Positions 16,232 through 25,500 of a stretch of DNA of 64,000 bases are shown one piece after another. Source of the DNA: Thermoflexus sp042408815. Lineage in GTDB: Bacteria > Chloroflexota > Anaerolineae > Thermoflexales > Thermoflexaceae. The stretch is from contig NZ_JBHOQR010000005.1 of assembly GCF_042408815.1 (NCBI RefSeq), positions 1-64,000 on the forward strand, read 5' to 3'. Position 1 is the stretch's first letter. Every line of letters starts with the position of its first letter. The position numbers and the translations under genes were made by a program. Below the pieces are notes generated by a model. It was given only the letters and a program-made list of their open reading frames with translations, was not told the origin of the DNA and did no database searches.

Positions 16232-17797
16232 TCAGCGGGCGATCTCCACCGCTCGGGTCTCCCGGATCACGGTGACCTTGATCTGCCCGGGATACTGCAT
16301 AGTCTCCTCGATCTTGCGGGCGATCTCCCGGGACATCCGGATGATGGCGAGGTCATCCACCTCCTCGGGCTTCACGATGATGCGGATCTCCCGGCCGGCC
16401 TGAATGGCGTAGCATTCAGCGACGCCGGGATAGGAGCGGGCCAGGTTCTCCAGATCCTGGATCCGCTTGAGATACATCTCCAAGGTCTCCCGGCGGGCGC
16501 CGGGCCGGGCGCCGGAGATGGCATCGGCGGCCTCGACGATCACCGCCTCGATGCACTCCTGCGGGACCTCGTGGTGGTGACTGGCGATGCAATTGACCAC
16601 CTTGGGCGGCGCCCCATAGCGTCGGGCCAGCTCCGCGCCGATCAGGGCGTGGGTGCCCTCCACCTGATGGTCTACGGCCTTCCCGATGTCATGCAACAGC
16701 CCACCCATCCGGGCGATCCGCACATCGGCGCCCAGCTCCGCAGCGATCATCCCGGCCAGCCAGGCCACCTCGACCGCGTGATGCAACTGGTTCTGACCGT
16801 AACTGGTTCGGAACTTCAAACGGCCCAGGAGGCGGATGAGCTCGGGATGCAGGCCGGTGACCCCTGCCGCGGCCGCGGCCTGCTGGCCTTCTTCCCAGAT
16901 GATCCGCTCCACCTCCTCTCGAGCCTCGGCCACCACCTTCTCGATCCGCGCCGGATGGATCCGCCCGTCCTGGATCAGGCGGGTGAGGGCGACGCGGGCG
17001 ATCTCCCGGCGCACCGGGTCATGGGAAGAGAGGGTGATGGCCTCTGGGGTGTCATCCACAATGATCTCCACCCCGGTGATCTTCTCCAGGGCCCGGATGT
17101 TCCGACCGTTCCGTCCGATGATGCGCCCTTTCATCTCATCGTTCGGCAGGGGCACCACCGAGACGGTCAATTCAGCGACCTGCTCGCTGGCGATGCGCTG
17201 GATGGCGGTGGCAATGATCTCGCGGGCGCGCTCCTCCGCCTGAATCCGGGCCTCAGCCTCGATCTGGCGGTAAAGGCGTGCCATATCCTCCCGCGCCTCT
17301 TTTTCCACCATCTCCAGCAGGGCCTGACGGGCCTGCTCGACGGTCATCCCGGCGACCTGCTCCAGGGCGGCCCGACGCTCCTCCTCAAAGCGGCTGATCG
17401 CCGCCTGCAGCTGAGCGCTCTGGCGATCCAGCTCCGCCTGACGCTCATTCAAACGGCGCTCCTGCTTCTCCAGCCGTTCCGCCCGGCGATCCAGCTCTTC
17501 CCGTCGATGACGCAGACGCTCTTCTTCCTTGCGGAGGTCAGCCCGCCACCGGCGTAGCTCCGATTCGGTCGCCTCCCGAAGGCGAAGGGCTTCATCTTTG
17601 GCCTGGAGAAGAAGCTCCGCCGCCTGTTGTTTGGCTTCCTCGAGCAGCCGTTGGGATTCCTGCCGGGCGGCTTCGATCTCGCTCCGGAGCTGTTCTCGAA
17701 CCCGTTGCTGGACCAGTCGCTTTCCTAGGAACCATCCCAGCGCACCGCCGCCAATGACTCCCATTGCGGCCAGTGGGATAAGGATCAGCCAGTCCAT
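16232..17797 (-). CDS. rny: Ribonuclease Y
   Basis: RNase Y is a membrane-bound endoribonuclease that starts mRNA decay. The 521-residue product has an N-terminal membrane helix (LILIPLAAMGVIGGGALGWF), a long charged coiled coil (about 25-200), a KH domain (GRIIGRNGRNIRALEKITG) and an HD domain whose metal site is intact (ARMGGLLHDIGKAVDHQ, then IASHHHEV). Length and order match the family. Upstream AGGA precedes ATG 17797. It lies downstream of recX in the recA cluster. Confidence 0.96.
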   Translation of the reverse strand: MDWLILIPLAAMGVIGGGALGWFLGKRLVQQRVREQLRSEIEAARQESQRLLEEAKQQAAELLLQAKDEALRLREATESELRRWRADLRKEEERLRHRREELDRRAERLEKQERRLNERQAELDRQSAQLQAAISRFEEERRAALEQVAGMTVEQARQALLEMVEKEAREDMARLYRQIEAEARIQAEERAREIIATAIQRIASEQVAELTVSVVPLPNDEMKGRIIGRNGRNIRALEKITGVEIIVDDTPEAITLSSHDPVRREIARVALTRLIQDGRIHPARIEKVVAEAREEVERIIWEEGQQAAAAAGVTGLHPELIRLLGRLKFRTSYGQNQLHHAVEVAWLAGMIAAELGADVRIARMGGLLHDIGKAVDHQVEGTHALIGAELARRYGAPPKVVNCIASHHHEVPQECIEAVIVEAADAISGARPGARRETLEMYLKRIQDLENLARSYPGVAECYAIQAGREIRIIVKPEEVDDLAIIRMSREIARKIEETMQYPGQIKVTVIRETRAVEIAR

Positions 17798-17891
17798 GAC
17801 GCATCCTGTCTGAGTTGAGATGCGGGAAAACCCCTGCTTCTGGAGATCTGGAGCGACCGGCCCCCAGCACCCCCATCGGACCTGCGCTGAC

Positions 17892-18527
17892 TTAATCCTC
17901 CGGATCCTCCCCCTCCTCCTGCCCTAGGGTTCGAAGGATCTCCCCCACCAGCTCCCCATCGAACCCCCGGCGGATGAGGTATCCAGCCAGGCGCCGCCGG
18001 AAGGTGCGGGGATCCAGACCTTGCCACCTCCGGGCCCGTTCCCGGGCCAGGCGCAGGGCGAGGGCGCGTTCATCAGGAGAGGTCTCCTGGAGGACCTCCC
18101 GGATGATGGCAAGGGGAACGCCTTTGCGCCGGAGCTCGGCCTGGAGGGCCCGGCGGCTACGCGGCCGGAACGCTGTCCGACTCTCCACCCAGAACCGGGC
18201 GAAGGCCCGATCATCTACCAGCCCCACGCGCCGGAGCCGTTCCAGCTCCGCTTCCACAGTCTGAGCATCGAAGCCCTTCCGGCGCAGGTAGTCAGCGACC
18301 TCTCGTTCGCTGCGGGGGCGATAACTCAGGAACCGGAGGGCGAGCTCATGGGCCTGTTCCCGGAGATCTCGCTCCAGGAGCTGGCCGATCTCCTCATCGG
18401 TGAGCACCTGGCCCGGGCGCAGCCGCGCGGCCTCCACAGCCGTCAGCTGGAACGCCCGGTGGCCATCCAGATAAACGGCCACACGGCCGCTTTTCAGCGC
18501 TCGCAAACCGGTGATCCGACCGCCCAT
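17892..18527 (-). CDS. recX: Regulatory protein RecX
   Basis: RecX modulates RecA filament growth. The 211-residue product has the repeated three-helix modules of the family: ALRFLSYRPRSEREVADYLRR, ELERLRRVGLVDDRAFARFW and, toward the end, RLAGYLIRRGFDGELV. Its N-terminus is a short beta-rich extension (RITGLRALKSGRVAVYLDG). recA lies 83 bases upstream on the same strand, the usual partner arrangement. Confidence 0.92.
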   Translation of the reverse strand: MGGRITGLRALKSGRVAVYLDGHRAFQLTAVEAARLRPGQVLTDEEIGQLLERDLREQAHELALRFLSYRPRSEREVADYLRRKGFDAQTVEAELERLRRVGLVDDRAFARFWVESRTAFRPRSRRALQAELRRKGVPLAIIREVLQETSPDERALALRLARERARRWQGLDPRTFRRRLAGYLIRRGFDGELVGEILRTLGQEEGEDPED

Positions 18528-18610
18528 GAAGCCTCTGGGCGAAGAGAAATCCCTGGCGGGGAAGCGGGTCTCGTCTTCCTGGCCGGCGATCCCCGAGCTC
18601 CTCCGGCCGG

Positions 18611-19672
18611 TTATTCGGCCTCCAGGATGGGAACGGCCTCCTCGGCGCCCTCCGCGCTCACCCCCAGGCGTTTGAGGGAGGCCGCACGGGCGGCGTTTTC
18701 CCGGATCTGGCGCTCCAGCTCCTCCAGTAATTCCGGATGGGCTTTCAGGAACTCACGGGCGTTCTCCCGGCCCTGCCCCAGGCGGGTGTCTCCATACAGA
18801 AAGAAAGTGCCCCGCTTGGTGACCAGCCCCAGCTCGGTCGCCAGATCCAGGATATCCCCGGCCTTGCTGATCCCCTCATTGTAGAGGATATCGAACTCCG
18901 CCTCGCGGAAGGGCGGAGCCACCTTGTTCTTCGTCACCCGAACCCGGACCCGGCTGCCGATGATCTCGCCGCCCGCTTTCAGGTTCTGCAGGCGACGGAT
19001 CTCCAGGCGGACCGAGGCGTAGAACTTGAGGGCCATGCCGCCGGTGGTGGTCTCTGGGTTGCCGAACATCGTGCCGATCTTCATCCGCAGCTGGTTGGTG
19101 AAGAGCATCGCCGTGTTGGACTGGCGGATGGCCCCAGCAAGCTTGCGCAGGGCCTGGCTCATCAGGCGCGCCTGGAGCCCCACGTGGGCGTCGCCCATCT
19201 CCCCCTCGATCTCCGCCCGTGGCACCAGCGCGGCCACCGAGTCCACCACCACGACATCCACGGCCCCGCTGCGAATCAGGGTCTCCGCAATCTCCAGGGC
19301 CTGCTCCCCGGTGTCCGGCTGCGCCACATACAGGTTATCGACATCCACGCCGCATCGCGCGGCATACTGGGGATCGAGGGCATGCTCCATGTCGATGAAG
19401 GCCGCGATCCCACCTCGCCTCTGAGCCTCCGCGATGACATGAAGGCAGAGGGTCGTCTTCCCGGAGGCTTCCGGGCCGTAGATCTCGGTAATCCGCCCTC
19501 GGGGGATCCCCCCTACGCCTAAGGCCAGATCCAGGGCCAGGGAGCCTGTGGGGATCACGTCCACCGGCTGCTGTGCCGCCTCCCCCAGGCGCATGATCGT
19601 TCCTTCCCCAAATCGTTTCGTCAGCGTTAACACCGCGGTCTCCAGGGCCTTTCGCCGCGCGTCGTTCCCCAT
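18611..19672 (-). CDS. recA: Recombinase RecA
   Basis: RecA forms filaments on single-stranded DNA, catalyses strand exchange and triggers LexA self-cleavage. The 353 residues match the family throughout: Walker A GPEASGKT (66-73), the catalytic Glu region (FIDMEHALDPQYA), Walker B VDVVVVDSVAALVPRAEIEG and loop L2 (GTMFGNPETTTGGMALKFYA). The C-terminus ends in the acidic, Ala/Glu-rich tail usual for RecA. A promoter and a possible SOS-type operator lie 80-110 bases upstream. recX and rny follow. Confidence 0.97.
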   Translation of the reverse strand: MGNDARRKALETAVLTLTKRFGEGTIMRLGEAAQQPVDVIPTGSLALDLALGVGGIPRGRITEIYGPEASGKTTLCLHVIAEAQRRGGIAAFIDMEHALDPQYAARCGVDVDNLYVAQPDTGEQALEIAETLIRSGAVDVVVVDSVAALVPRAEIEGEMGDAHVGLQARLMSQALRKLAGAIRQSNTAMLFTNQLRMKIGTMFGNPETTTGGMALKFYASVRLEIRRLQNLKAGGEIIGSRVRVRVTKNKVAPPFREAEFDILYNEGISKAGDILDLATELGLVTKRGTFFLYGDTRLGQGRENAREFLKAHPELLEELERQIRENAARAASLKRLGVSAEGAEEAVPILEAE

Positions 19673-19748
19673 CGCTCACCTCTCTCCACAGGCTGGGTCC
19701 GCAGACCGGTCGCCTCTCAGGACATCATCCGATGGATACCCCATGCTT

Positions 19749-19761
19749 TAAACATAGTTTA
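19749..19761. promoter_or_regulatory. Inverted repeat over the recA -10, candidate LexA-type operator
   Basis: TAAAC-ATA-GTTTA is a perfect 5-bp inverted repeat with a 3-base centre. It covers the -10 of the recA promoter, where a repressor would block RNA polymerase. It resembles, but does not match, the Gram-positive SOS box (GAAC-N4-GTTC). No lexA gene is in the window to check against. Confidence 0.45.
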
Positions 19762-19784
19762 CGTTTGGAGAGTCCAGCATGCAA
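19756..19784 (-). promoter_or_regulatory. Promoter for recA
   Basis: Read on the minus strand, TTGCAT (19784-19779) and TAAACT (19761-19756) are separated by 17 bases. The predicted transcription start is near 19748, giving a leader of about 75 bases before recA. This promoter could drive the whole minus-strand run down to 11.5 kb. Confidence 0.65.
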
Positions 19785-19954
19785 ACCTGTGCAGGGAACT
19801 CCACCGGCTTTGCCCCATCGGGCTCCAACCAGGAAGATAGAACATCCCCTCACGGGGGTTCGGACGGGAAGGCTTTGGGATGGGGAGCTCCGGCTTCTGC
19901 AAATCCCGGCGAACCGGACTAAGATGAAGAAGCCAGCTCGTAGAGGGGAAAGGC

Positions 19955-21148
19955 ATGGTGCGAGTTCCCCGCTTGGTGCTGTTCTTGGTCGCCTTCGCGG
20001 CGCTCATTTATGTCACGGAGCGGTTGTGGCAGCTGTTCACCATGTTCGCCGACCTGGTCCGCATGCTGGCCCTGGCCTGGCTGCTGGCCTACGTGCTGCA
20101 TCCTCTGGTGGCCTGGCTGGATCGCGGGCCGTTCCCCGAGCCATGGCTGGAGGGCCTGATCCGGCGGGGGGCACCTCTATGGCTTCGCGTCCTCACGCGC
20201 TTCCGGATCCCCTACCCCATCGGGGCCACGCTGGTTTACATCGGCCTGCTCGCAGCGATCCTGATCGGCCTGCTGCTGGGAGTGCCCCTGCTGGTTCCCC
20301 AGGCCCTGGAGCTCACGACGCTGCTCGCTTCCTATTTTCAGAAGGCGCCGGAGATCCTGGTGGAGCTCCAGCGGGATCTGGCCGCGCGCTTCAACGTCCC
20401 GGTGGAATCCCTGGCGATCCTTCCCTCCCGGGAAGCCTGGCAGGATCTGGCGCGGCTGGGGGCCGGGTGGGTGCTCCCCATCCTGGTGGAAACCGCGCGG
20501 CGGATCGGGGGCGGGCTGGTGGAATTCCTGCTGATCTTGGCCTTGAGCTATTATACGATGTTGGACTGGCACAACCTTTCCCGGCAGATCCTCGCGCTGA
20601 TCCCACCGGCGTATCACGATGAGATCCGGGCGACCGCGGCGATCCTGGATCGCACCTTCGGGGGCTTCCTCCGAGGGCAATTGCTGATCGCGCTGATCAA
20701 CGGGCTGGTGACCTGGGGGGTGATGGTGGCCTTCGGCGCCCCTTTTGCTGGCCTGATCGCCTTGCTCGCGGGGCTGGTCATCCTGATCCCTCTCATCGGA
20801 GCGCCCATCGCCCTCTGGGGGCCTCCGCTCACCCTATGGCTCCGGGGGGAGTGGAGCGCCGGGCTCTGGATGTGGATCGTCCTGCTGATCTACCAGCAGG
20901 TCCTTTTTCATCTCCTAGTCCCTCGCATGCTGGGGGAGGCCACCGGGTTGCCCCCTTTACTGACGCTGATCGCCGTTCTCGTGGGAGTGCGCCTCCTCGG
21001 CTTCTGGGGATTCATCTTCGCCATCCCAATAGCCGGCGCCGGATACAGCCTGGCATTTCTGCTGCTGACCTCCCGGAGCGCTTCTACCCGAGCGCCGGAG
21101 CCGTCCGCGGGATCACCGTCCATTGATCCGATCGAAGATCGTAAATGA
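19955..21148 (+). CDS. AI-2E family transporter (PerM-like)
   Basis: The 397-residue membrane protein has about eight hydrophobic segments with the family's hydrophilic middle (about residues 120-165) and conserved C-terminal region (FIFAIPIAGAGYSLAFLL, preceded by TLIAVLVGVRLLGFWG). AI-2E family members include autoinducer-2 exporters and Na+/H+ antiporters, so the substrate cannot be inferred. A good site (GAGGGGAAAGGC) precedes ATG 19955. The C-terminal tail after about residue 375 is Ser/Pro-rich. It is divergent from recA. Confidence 0.88.
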   Translation: MVRVPRLVLFLVAFAALIYVTERLWQLFTMFADLVRMLALAWLLAYVLHPLVAWLDRGPFPEPWLEGLIRRGAPLWLRVLTRFRIPYPIGATLVYIGLLAAILIGLLLGVPLLVPQALELTTLLASYFQKAPEILVELQRDLAARFNVPVESLAILPSREAWQDLARLGAGWVLPILVETARRIGGGLVEFLLILALSYYTMLDWHNLSRQILALIPPAYHDEIRATAAILDRTFGGFLRGQLLIALINGLVTWGVMVAFGAPFAGLIALLAGLVILIPLIGAPIALWGPPLTLWLRGEWSAGLWMWIVLLIYQQVLFHLLVPRMLGEATGLPPLLTLIAVLVGVRLLGFWGFIFAIPIAGAGYSLAFLLLTSRSASTRAPEPSAGSPSIDPIEDRK

Positions 21149-21311
21149 GATCGAAGACCATTCCATCGGCGGTGCGCGCCCGGAATGCCAGCGTCTCCGG
21201 GGTTCGCCAGCGATGGAGGATCTCCGCCACCGCCTTCTCCGTTCCCTCCCATTCGAAAGATTCCGGTCGCTCCGGATAAGTCGATCCAGCGTAGCAACGC
21301 ACCTTGGCCAT
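21084..21311 (-). CDS. Small conserved-looking protein of unknown function
   Basis: The 75-residue product (MAKVRCYAGSTYPERPESFE, then FDLIYDLRSDQWTV) has the composition of a compact alpha/beta protein, not an antisense shadow. AGGAGGA lies just upstream of ATG 21311, which supports it. Its last 65 bases overlap the 3' end of the AI-2E gene on the opposite strand, a convergent tail-to-tail overlap. I recognise no named family. Confidence 0.65.
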   Translation of the reverse strand: MAKVRCYAGSTYPERPESFEWEGTEKAVAEILHRWRTPETLAFRARTADGMVFDLIYDLRSDQWTVIPRTAPALG

Positions 21312-21409
21312 GGCGGTCCTCCTGGTCAAAACGATTCCGGAGAAAGGGGGCGCCGAAAACCATCTCGGGTCTCAGAAGGCGATTCGCCGTTGCGCTCGGA
21401 AAGCATGCC

Positions 21410-21430
21410 GGCCCGGGAACTTCCCGGGCC
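21410..21430. terminator. Strong palindrome, possible terminator
   Basis: GGCCCGGGA (21410-21418) and TCCCGGGCC (21422-21430) form a 9-bp perfect stem with a three-base loop (ACT), followed on the + strand by CGCCCATCGTTATTTT. It lies upstream of the 21.3 kb minus-strand gene and before the next + gene, so it may stop AI-2E transcription reading through. Confidence 0.45.
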
Positions 21431-21531
21431 CGCCCATCGTTATTTTAAATCGGGCCCGGAGTCTTCGGGCTGAAATCGAGCGATGACCCCAATGCTCTTC
21501 CTCACCTCTCTGGAAGAAAAGGAGCGTTCCG

Positions 21532-22419
21532 ATGAGCATGAAAACGAAGATCGGGATGATCGGCATCGGGATGATCGGATGGCTGGCCGCATGTCAGATG
21601 GGCCACCCATCCCTCCCTTCCACGCCGACGGCTTCGCCGGTCCCTCCTCAGCAGGCGCCTACGCTGACCTTTACGCCCACGCCCCCCACCCTTCAGGGGC
21701 CCTTCACGGTGGTCCTAGTTCCGCCCACGGATCAGCTGAATGTGCGCGCTGGGCCAGGGCCCGATCAGCCGATCCTGACAACGTTGCCCCCGAACGCTTC
21801 CGGCCTGTTCCTCACGGGAAAGGAGGAGACCGTTGCGGGCGCCCGCTGGGTGGAGGTCCGCCTTCCCGACGGACGGATCGGCTGGGTGAACGCGATGTTC
21901 CTCACCCAAGAGGTGTCCCTCCAGGCGTTCTGCGCGGACCCCCAGGTAAACGCGTTGCTGGACCGGCTGGAGGCGGCCATCCGGGGGCGAGACGGCCCGG
22001 CGCTTGCGGCGCTGATCAGTCCCATCCATGGGCTGCGCATTCACGTCAGCCGCATCAGCGATCCCGTCCTGATCCGACCGGAGCAGGCGGCCACCCTCTT
22101 CACCGATGAGACGCCCATCCGCTGGGGTGTTCATCCGGCCAGCGCCATGGAGATCGTGGGTCCCTTTCGGCAAGCCGTGCTGCCGGATCTCCTGGACGTC
22201 ATCGGTCGCCCCCACGAACGGCACTGCGGCCTGCTGGTGCCTCCGGTCACTTATCAGCCGGCCTGGCCGGAATCTTATCAAGGGTTCCAATTTTATAGCC
22301 TGCACCGGCCAGGCACCCCGGGCAATGAGCTGGACTGGCGAACCTGGGTCGTGGGCATTGCATATATAAACGGTCATCCCTATGTGGCCGTGCTTATGCA
22401 ATTTTTCTGGGAGCCTTAG
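21532..22419 (+). CDS. SH3-domain lipoprotein of unknown function
   Basis: The 295-residue protein starts with a lipoprotein signal (IGMIGWLAAC, lipobox L-A-A-C), then a Thr/Pro spacer (TPTASPVPPQQAP...) and an SH3 domain (about 60-125: LNVRAGPGPDQPILTTLPPN, then RWVEVRLPDGRIGWVNA). The remaining 170 residues form an unrecognised domain with conserved-looking HGLRIHVSR and VGIAYINGHPYVAV segments. It is probably anchored to the outer face of the membrane. AAGGAGCG precedes ATG 21532. The amidase gene follows after 108 bases. Confidence 0.8.
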   Translation: MSMKTKIGMIGIGMIGWLAACQMGHPSLPSTPTASPVPPQQAPTLTFTPTPPTLQGPFTVVLVPPTDQLNVRAGPGPDQPILTTLPPNASGLFLTGKEETVAGARWVEVRLPDGRIGWVNAMFLTQEVSLQAFCADPQVNALLDRLEAAIRGRDGPALAALISPIHGLRIHVSRISDPVLIRPEQAATLFTDETPIRWGVHPASAMEIVGPFRQAVLPDLLDVIGRPHERHCGLLVPPVTYQPAWPESYQGFQFYSLHRPGTPGNELDWRTWVVGIAYINGHPYVAVLMQFFWEP

Positions 22420-22527
22420 GGGTCTCCCCCTGAACTTTCCTGTTTGCTTTCGCCTTTCCTGTCGGATACACTCGTTGAGAACCATCCCACACTGGCTTCC
22501 CCCAATCCTTGGGAGCGAGCATGGGCC

Positions 22528-25500
22528 ATGGGGATCTCCTGGGGACGATCGAGAGCCGCCACAGGGTTTTCCCGACGCCGGTGGCGGACGCTGCTCGCGC
22601 TGGCGCTGGGGATCGGCCTTCTGGCCCTCTTGGGGCTGGCGTGGCGAGGCATGGCGGCGGTGGCCCGCCCGCAGCCGGAGAGCTCCTCGATCTGCTTTTA
22701 CATTGATCCTCTCGATAGCCGGGTCCGGTGCGCTCCTCGTTTCTTCTCTCAAGCCGCCACCACCATCACCGATCGGGTTTCCCTTCGCCTCCAGGCTCTG
22801 GTCGCCGGACCGACGGCCGAGGAACGGGCGGCTGGATGGTGGTCCCCCCTGCCCTCGGGAGCGCGTTTGGCCAGTTTCCAGTGGTCCGGTCATGGGCTCA
22901 CGCTCTACCTGGAGCTGCCTGCCTCTTATCTGGAGCGGACCGGCGGGACGGAGCCGATGCTCAATCCGTGGACCATCGATCAGGCGGCTTATCTCTTTCT
23001 ACGGCATCTGGAGCCCTTCGGGGTGCAAAACGTGCAGTTGATGGCCCGGAACCCCCAGGATGGTCGATTTTATGCCCTCTCCTGGTTCCTCCGAGAACCC
23101 CCGCCGGTCAATAAACCCACTGAGCTTGCGCGGGCGAGGGGGGAGCCTCTGGCCCCTATGAGCGCTGCCGGCCAGCCCCCTGCCTACAGCCGCCCTCAAG
23201 CTCAGGGGTTCCTGAGCGGAAAGGCCGTTTATCTGAGCGCGGGCCACGGCTGGTACTGGTATGCGCCGGGCAGTCGCTGGTTGACTCAGCGGGGGAACAC
23301 CAATGGGCTGGTGGAAGATCTGAACAATGCGGAGACTGTCAACCAGTTCCTGATCCAGTATCTCTTTAACGCGGGGGCCGATGTCTGGCCAGTTCGAGAA
23401 CGGGATATGAACCCCTGGGAAGGGATCGCGGACAATGATAACCCTCAGGTGTATCAGGAGCAGGGCTCCTGGTCCCCGGGCACCCTACCGGGCTATAACG
23501 GCGGCACCTACCGCACGACTCTGACAGCTCTGGGGGCGGTCACCGCCCAGGCCGTCTGGACCCTCATGCCGCCCCGGGACGGCATCTATGCCGTGTACGT
23601 CTGGTATACGAGTGGCTCGAACCGGAGCACTGACGCACAGTTCCTGATCGAGCATGCCGGGGGCCGCAGTGAGGTCCGGATCAACCAGCAGGGGCACGGC
23701 TACACTTGGCGCTATCTGGGCTCCTTCCCCTTCCGCGGCGGGCAGCCTGCCCGGGTGATCCTCACCAACCGGACCGATCGTCCGGAGAACCTGAACCGCG
23801 TGGTGGTGGCAGACGCCGTTCGAATCGGTGGGGGGATGGGCACCGTAACCGGGGATGGGCCCCCGCCCAGCCCCGGGCCGAGCGGGCGACCGCGCTGGGA
23901 GGAAGCCGCCCGCTACTGGGCGAAATACCAGGGGGCTCCGTCCTCGGTCTACGATCCTTTCCAATGCTCCACTTATAGCGCATGCGGAGATTTGATCGAT
24001 GACGTAACCGCTCGCCCCCGTTATGCGGAGTGGGAGCGAGAGCCCTTCGATGATCCGGTTTACTTCTCGTTCCACACGAACGCTTATAATGGGACCCTGC
24101 GAGGGACGGAATCGTATGTTTATGACAACAGCGATCCGAACTACCGGCGAACGCCGGGAAGCTTGGAGCTCCAGGATGCGATCCACACCCAAGTGATCCA
24201 GGATATCCGGGCCGGCTGGGATCCGAACTGGATTGACCGGGGGAAGAAACAGGCCAACCTGGGGGAATTGCGCCTCCTTTCGACGATGCCCGGTGTTCTC
24301 CTGGAAGCGGCGTTCCATGACAACCCGCAGGACGCCGCCGCGCTCAAGGATCCTCGCTTCGCTATGCTGGTGGCCCGGGCGATCTACAAGGGGATCGTGC
24401 GCTATTACGCGCAGCGGGATGGCCGCTCCCCAGTCTTCCTGCCGGAGCCTCCCCAGGCTCCGGTGGCCCGTCAAACAGGGCCAGGCCAGGTAACGCTTTC
24501 CTGGCAACCTTCGCCCAGCGATGGCGGTGTGCTCCTGGGCCATCCGGCCACGGCCTACAAGGTTTATACCAGCACCGACGGATTCGCCTGGGGGGATGGG
24601 ATTCTCGTTAACGGTACCTCCTATATGCTTTCCGGTCTGCCCGAGGGCACGACGCTCTTCTTCCGCGTGACCGGCCTGAACGCGGGCGGCGAATCCTTCC
24701 CTACCCCGGTCGTCGGGGTGCGGGTTGGGCCATGGGGCGCGCCCCGGCTGCTCCTCGTGGACGGCTTCGATCGGCTGGACGGGGCGATGCGGCCGACAGA
24801 GGATCTGGGGGGAAGCCTGGGGATAGTGACGCGGATGCCGATCGCCCGAATGAACGCCTTCGATGCGCTGGCCCATGTAGGCCGCGCCCTCGCAATGCCC
24901 TTCGATGGGGCGACCGATGAGGCCGTCTCCGGCGGGTCCATCGGCCTGGAGGGCTATCCCATTGTCCTGTGGCTGCTGGGCGAGGAGGGATTCTCGGAAC
25001 CGACCCTGGACGACGGAGCCCGGGCCCGGTTACGCAGCTTTCTGGCGAACGGCGGGCGGCTGATCCTCAGCGGGTCCAACGTGGGCCAGGATCTCCATCA
25101 GCGGGATCCGGGCTTTCTAACCGATGCCCTCCGGACAGGCTTCGTCGCCGACGACGCCGGGACCCGGACCGTCCGCCCAGTTTCGGGAGGCCTGCTGGAC
25201 GGGATTGGGGATCTGACTCTGGATGATGGAACGATGGGGAGCCACCGGGTTACCACGCCGGATGTGCTCGCCCCCGGGCGAGACGCGCAGGCTCTCATGC
25301 AGTATCCGGATGGGCAGGCGGCGGCGACGTTCTATGGCGCGCCATGCCCACAGGTGGCTGTCTTTGGGTTCCCTCTGGAAAGCGCCTGGCCGATAGCGGC
25401 GCGCGCGGCCCTCCTCTCTCGATTGCTGGACGCGATGATCCAATGTGGAGCGCCCCCCGAGACCACGATCACGACCCCTGCCCCCAATGCCTTGCTGAAC

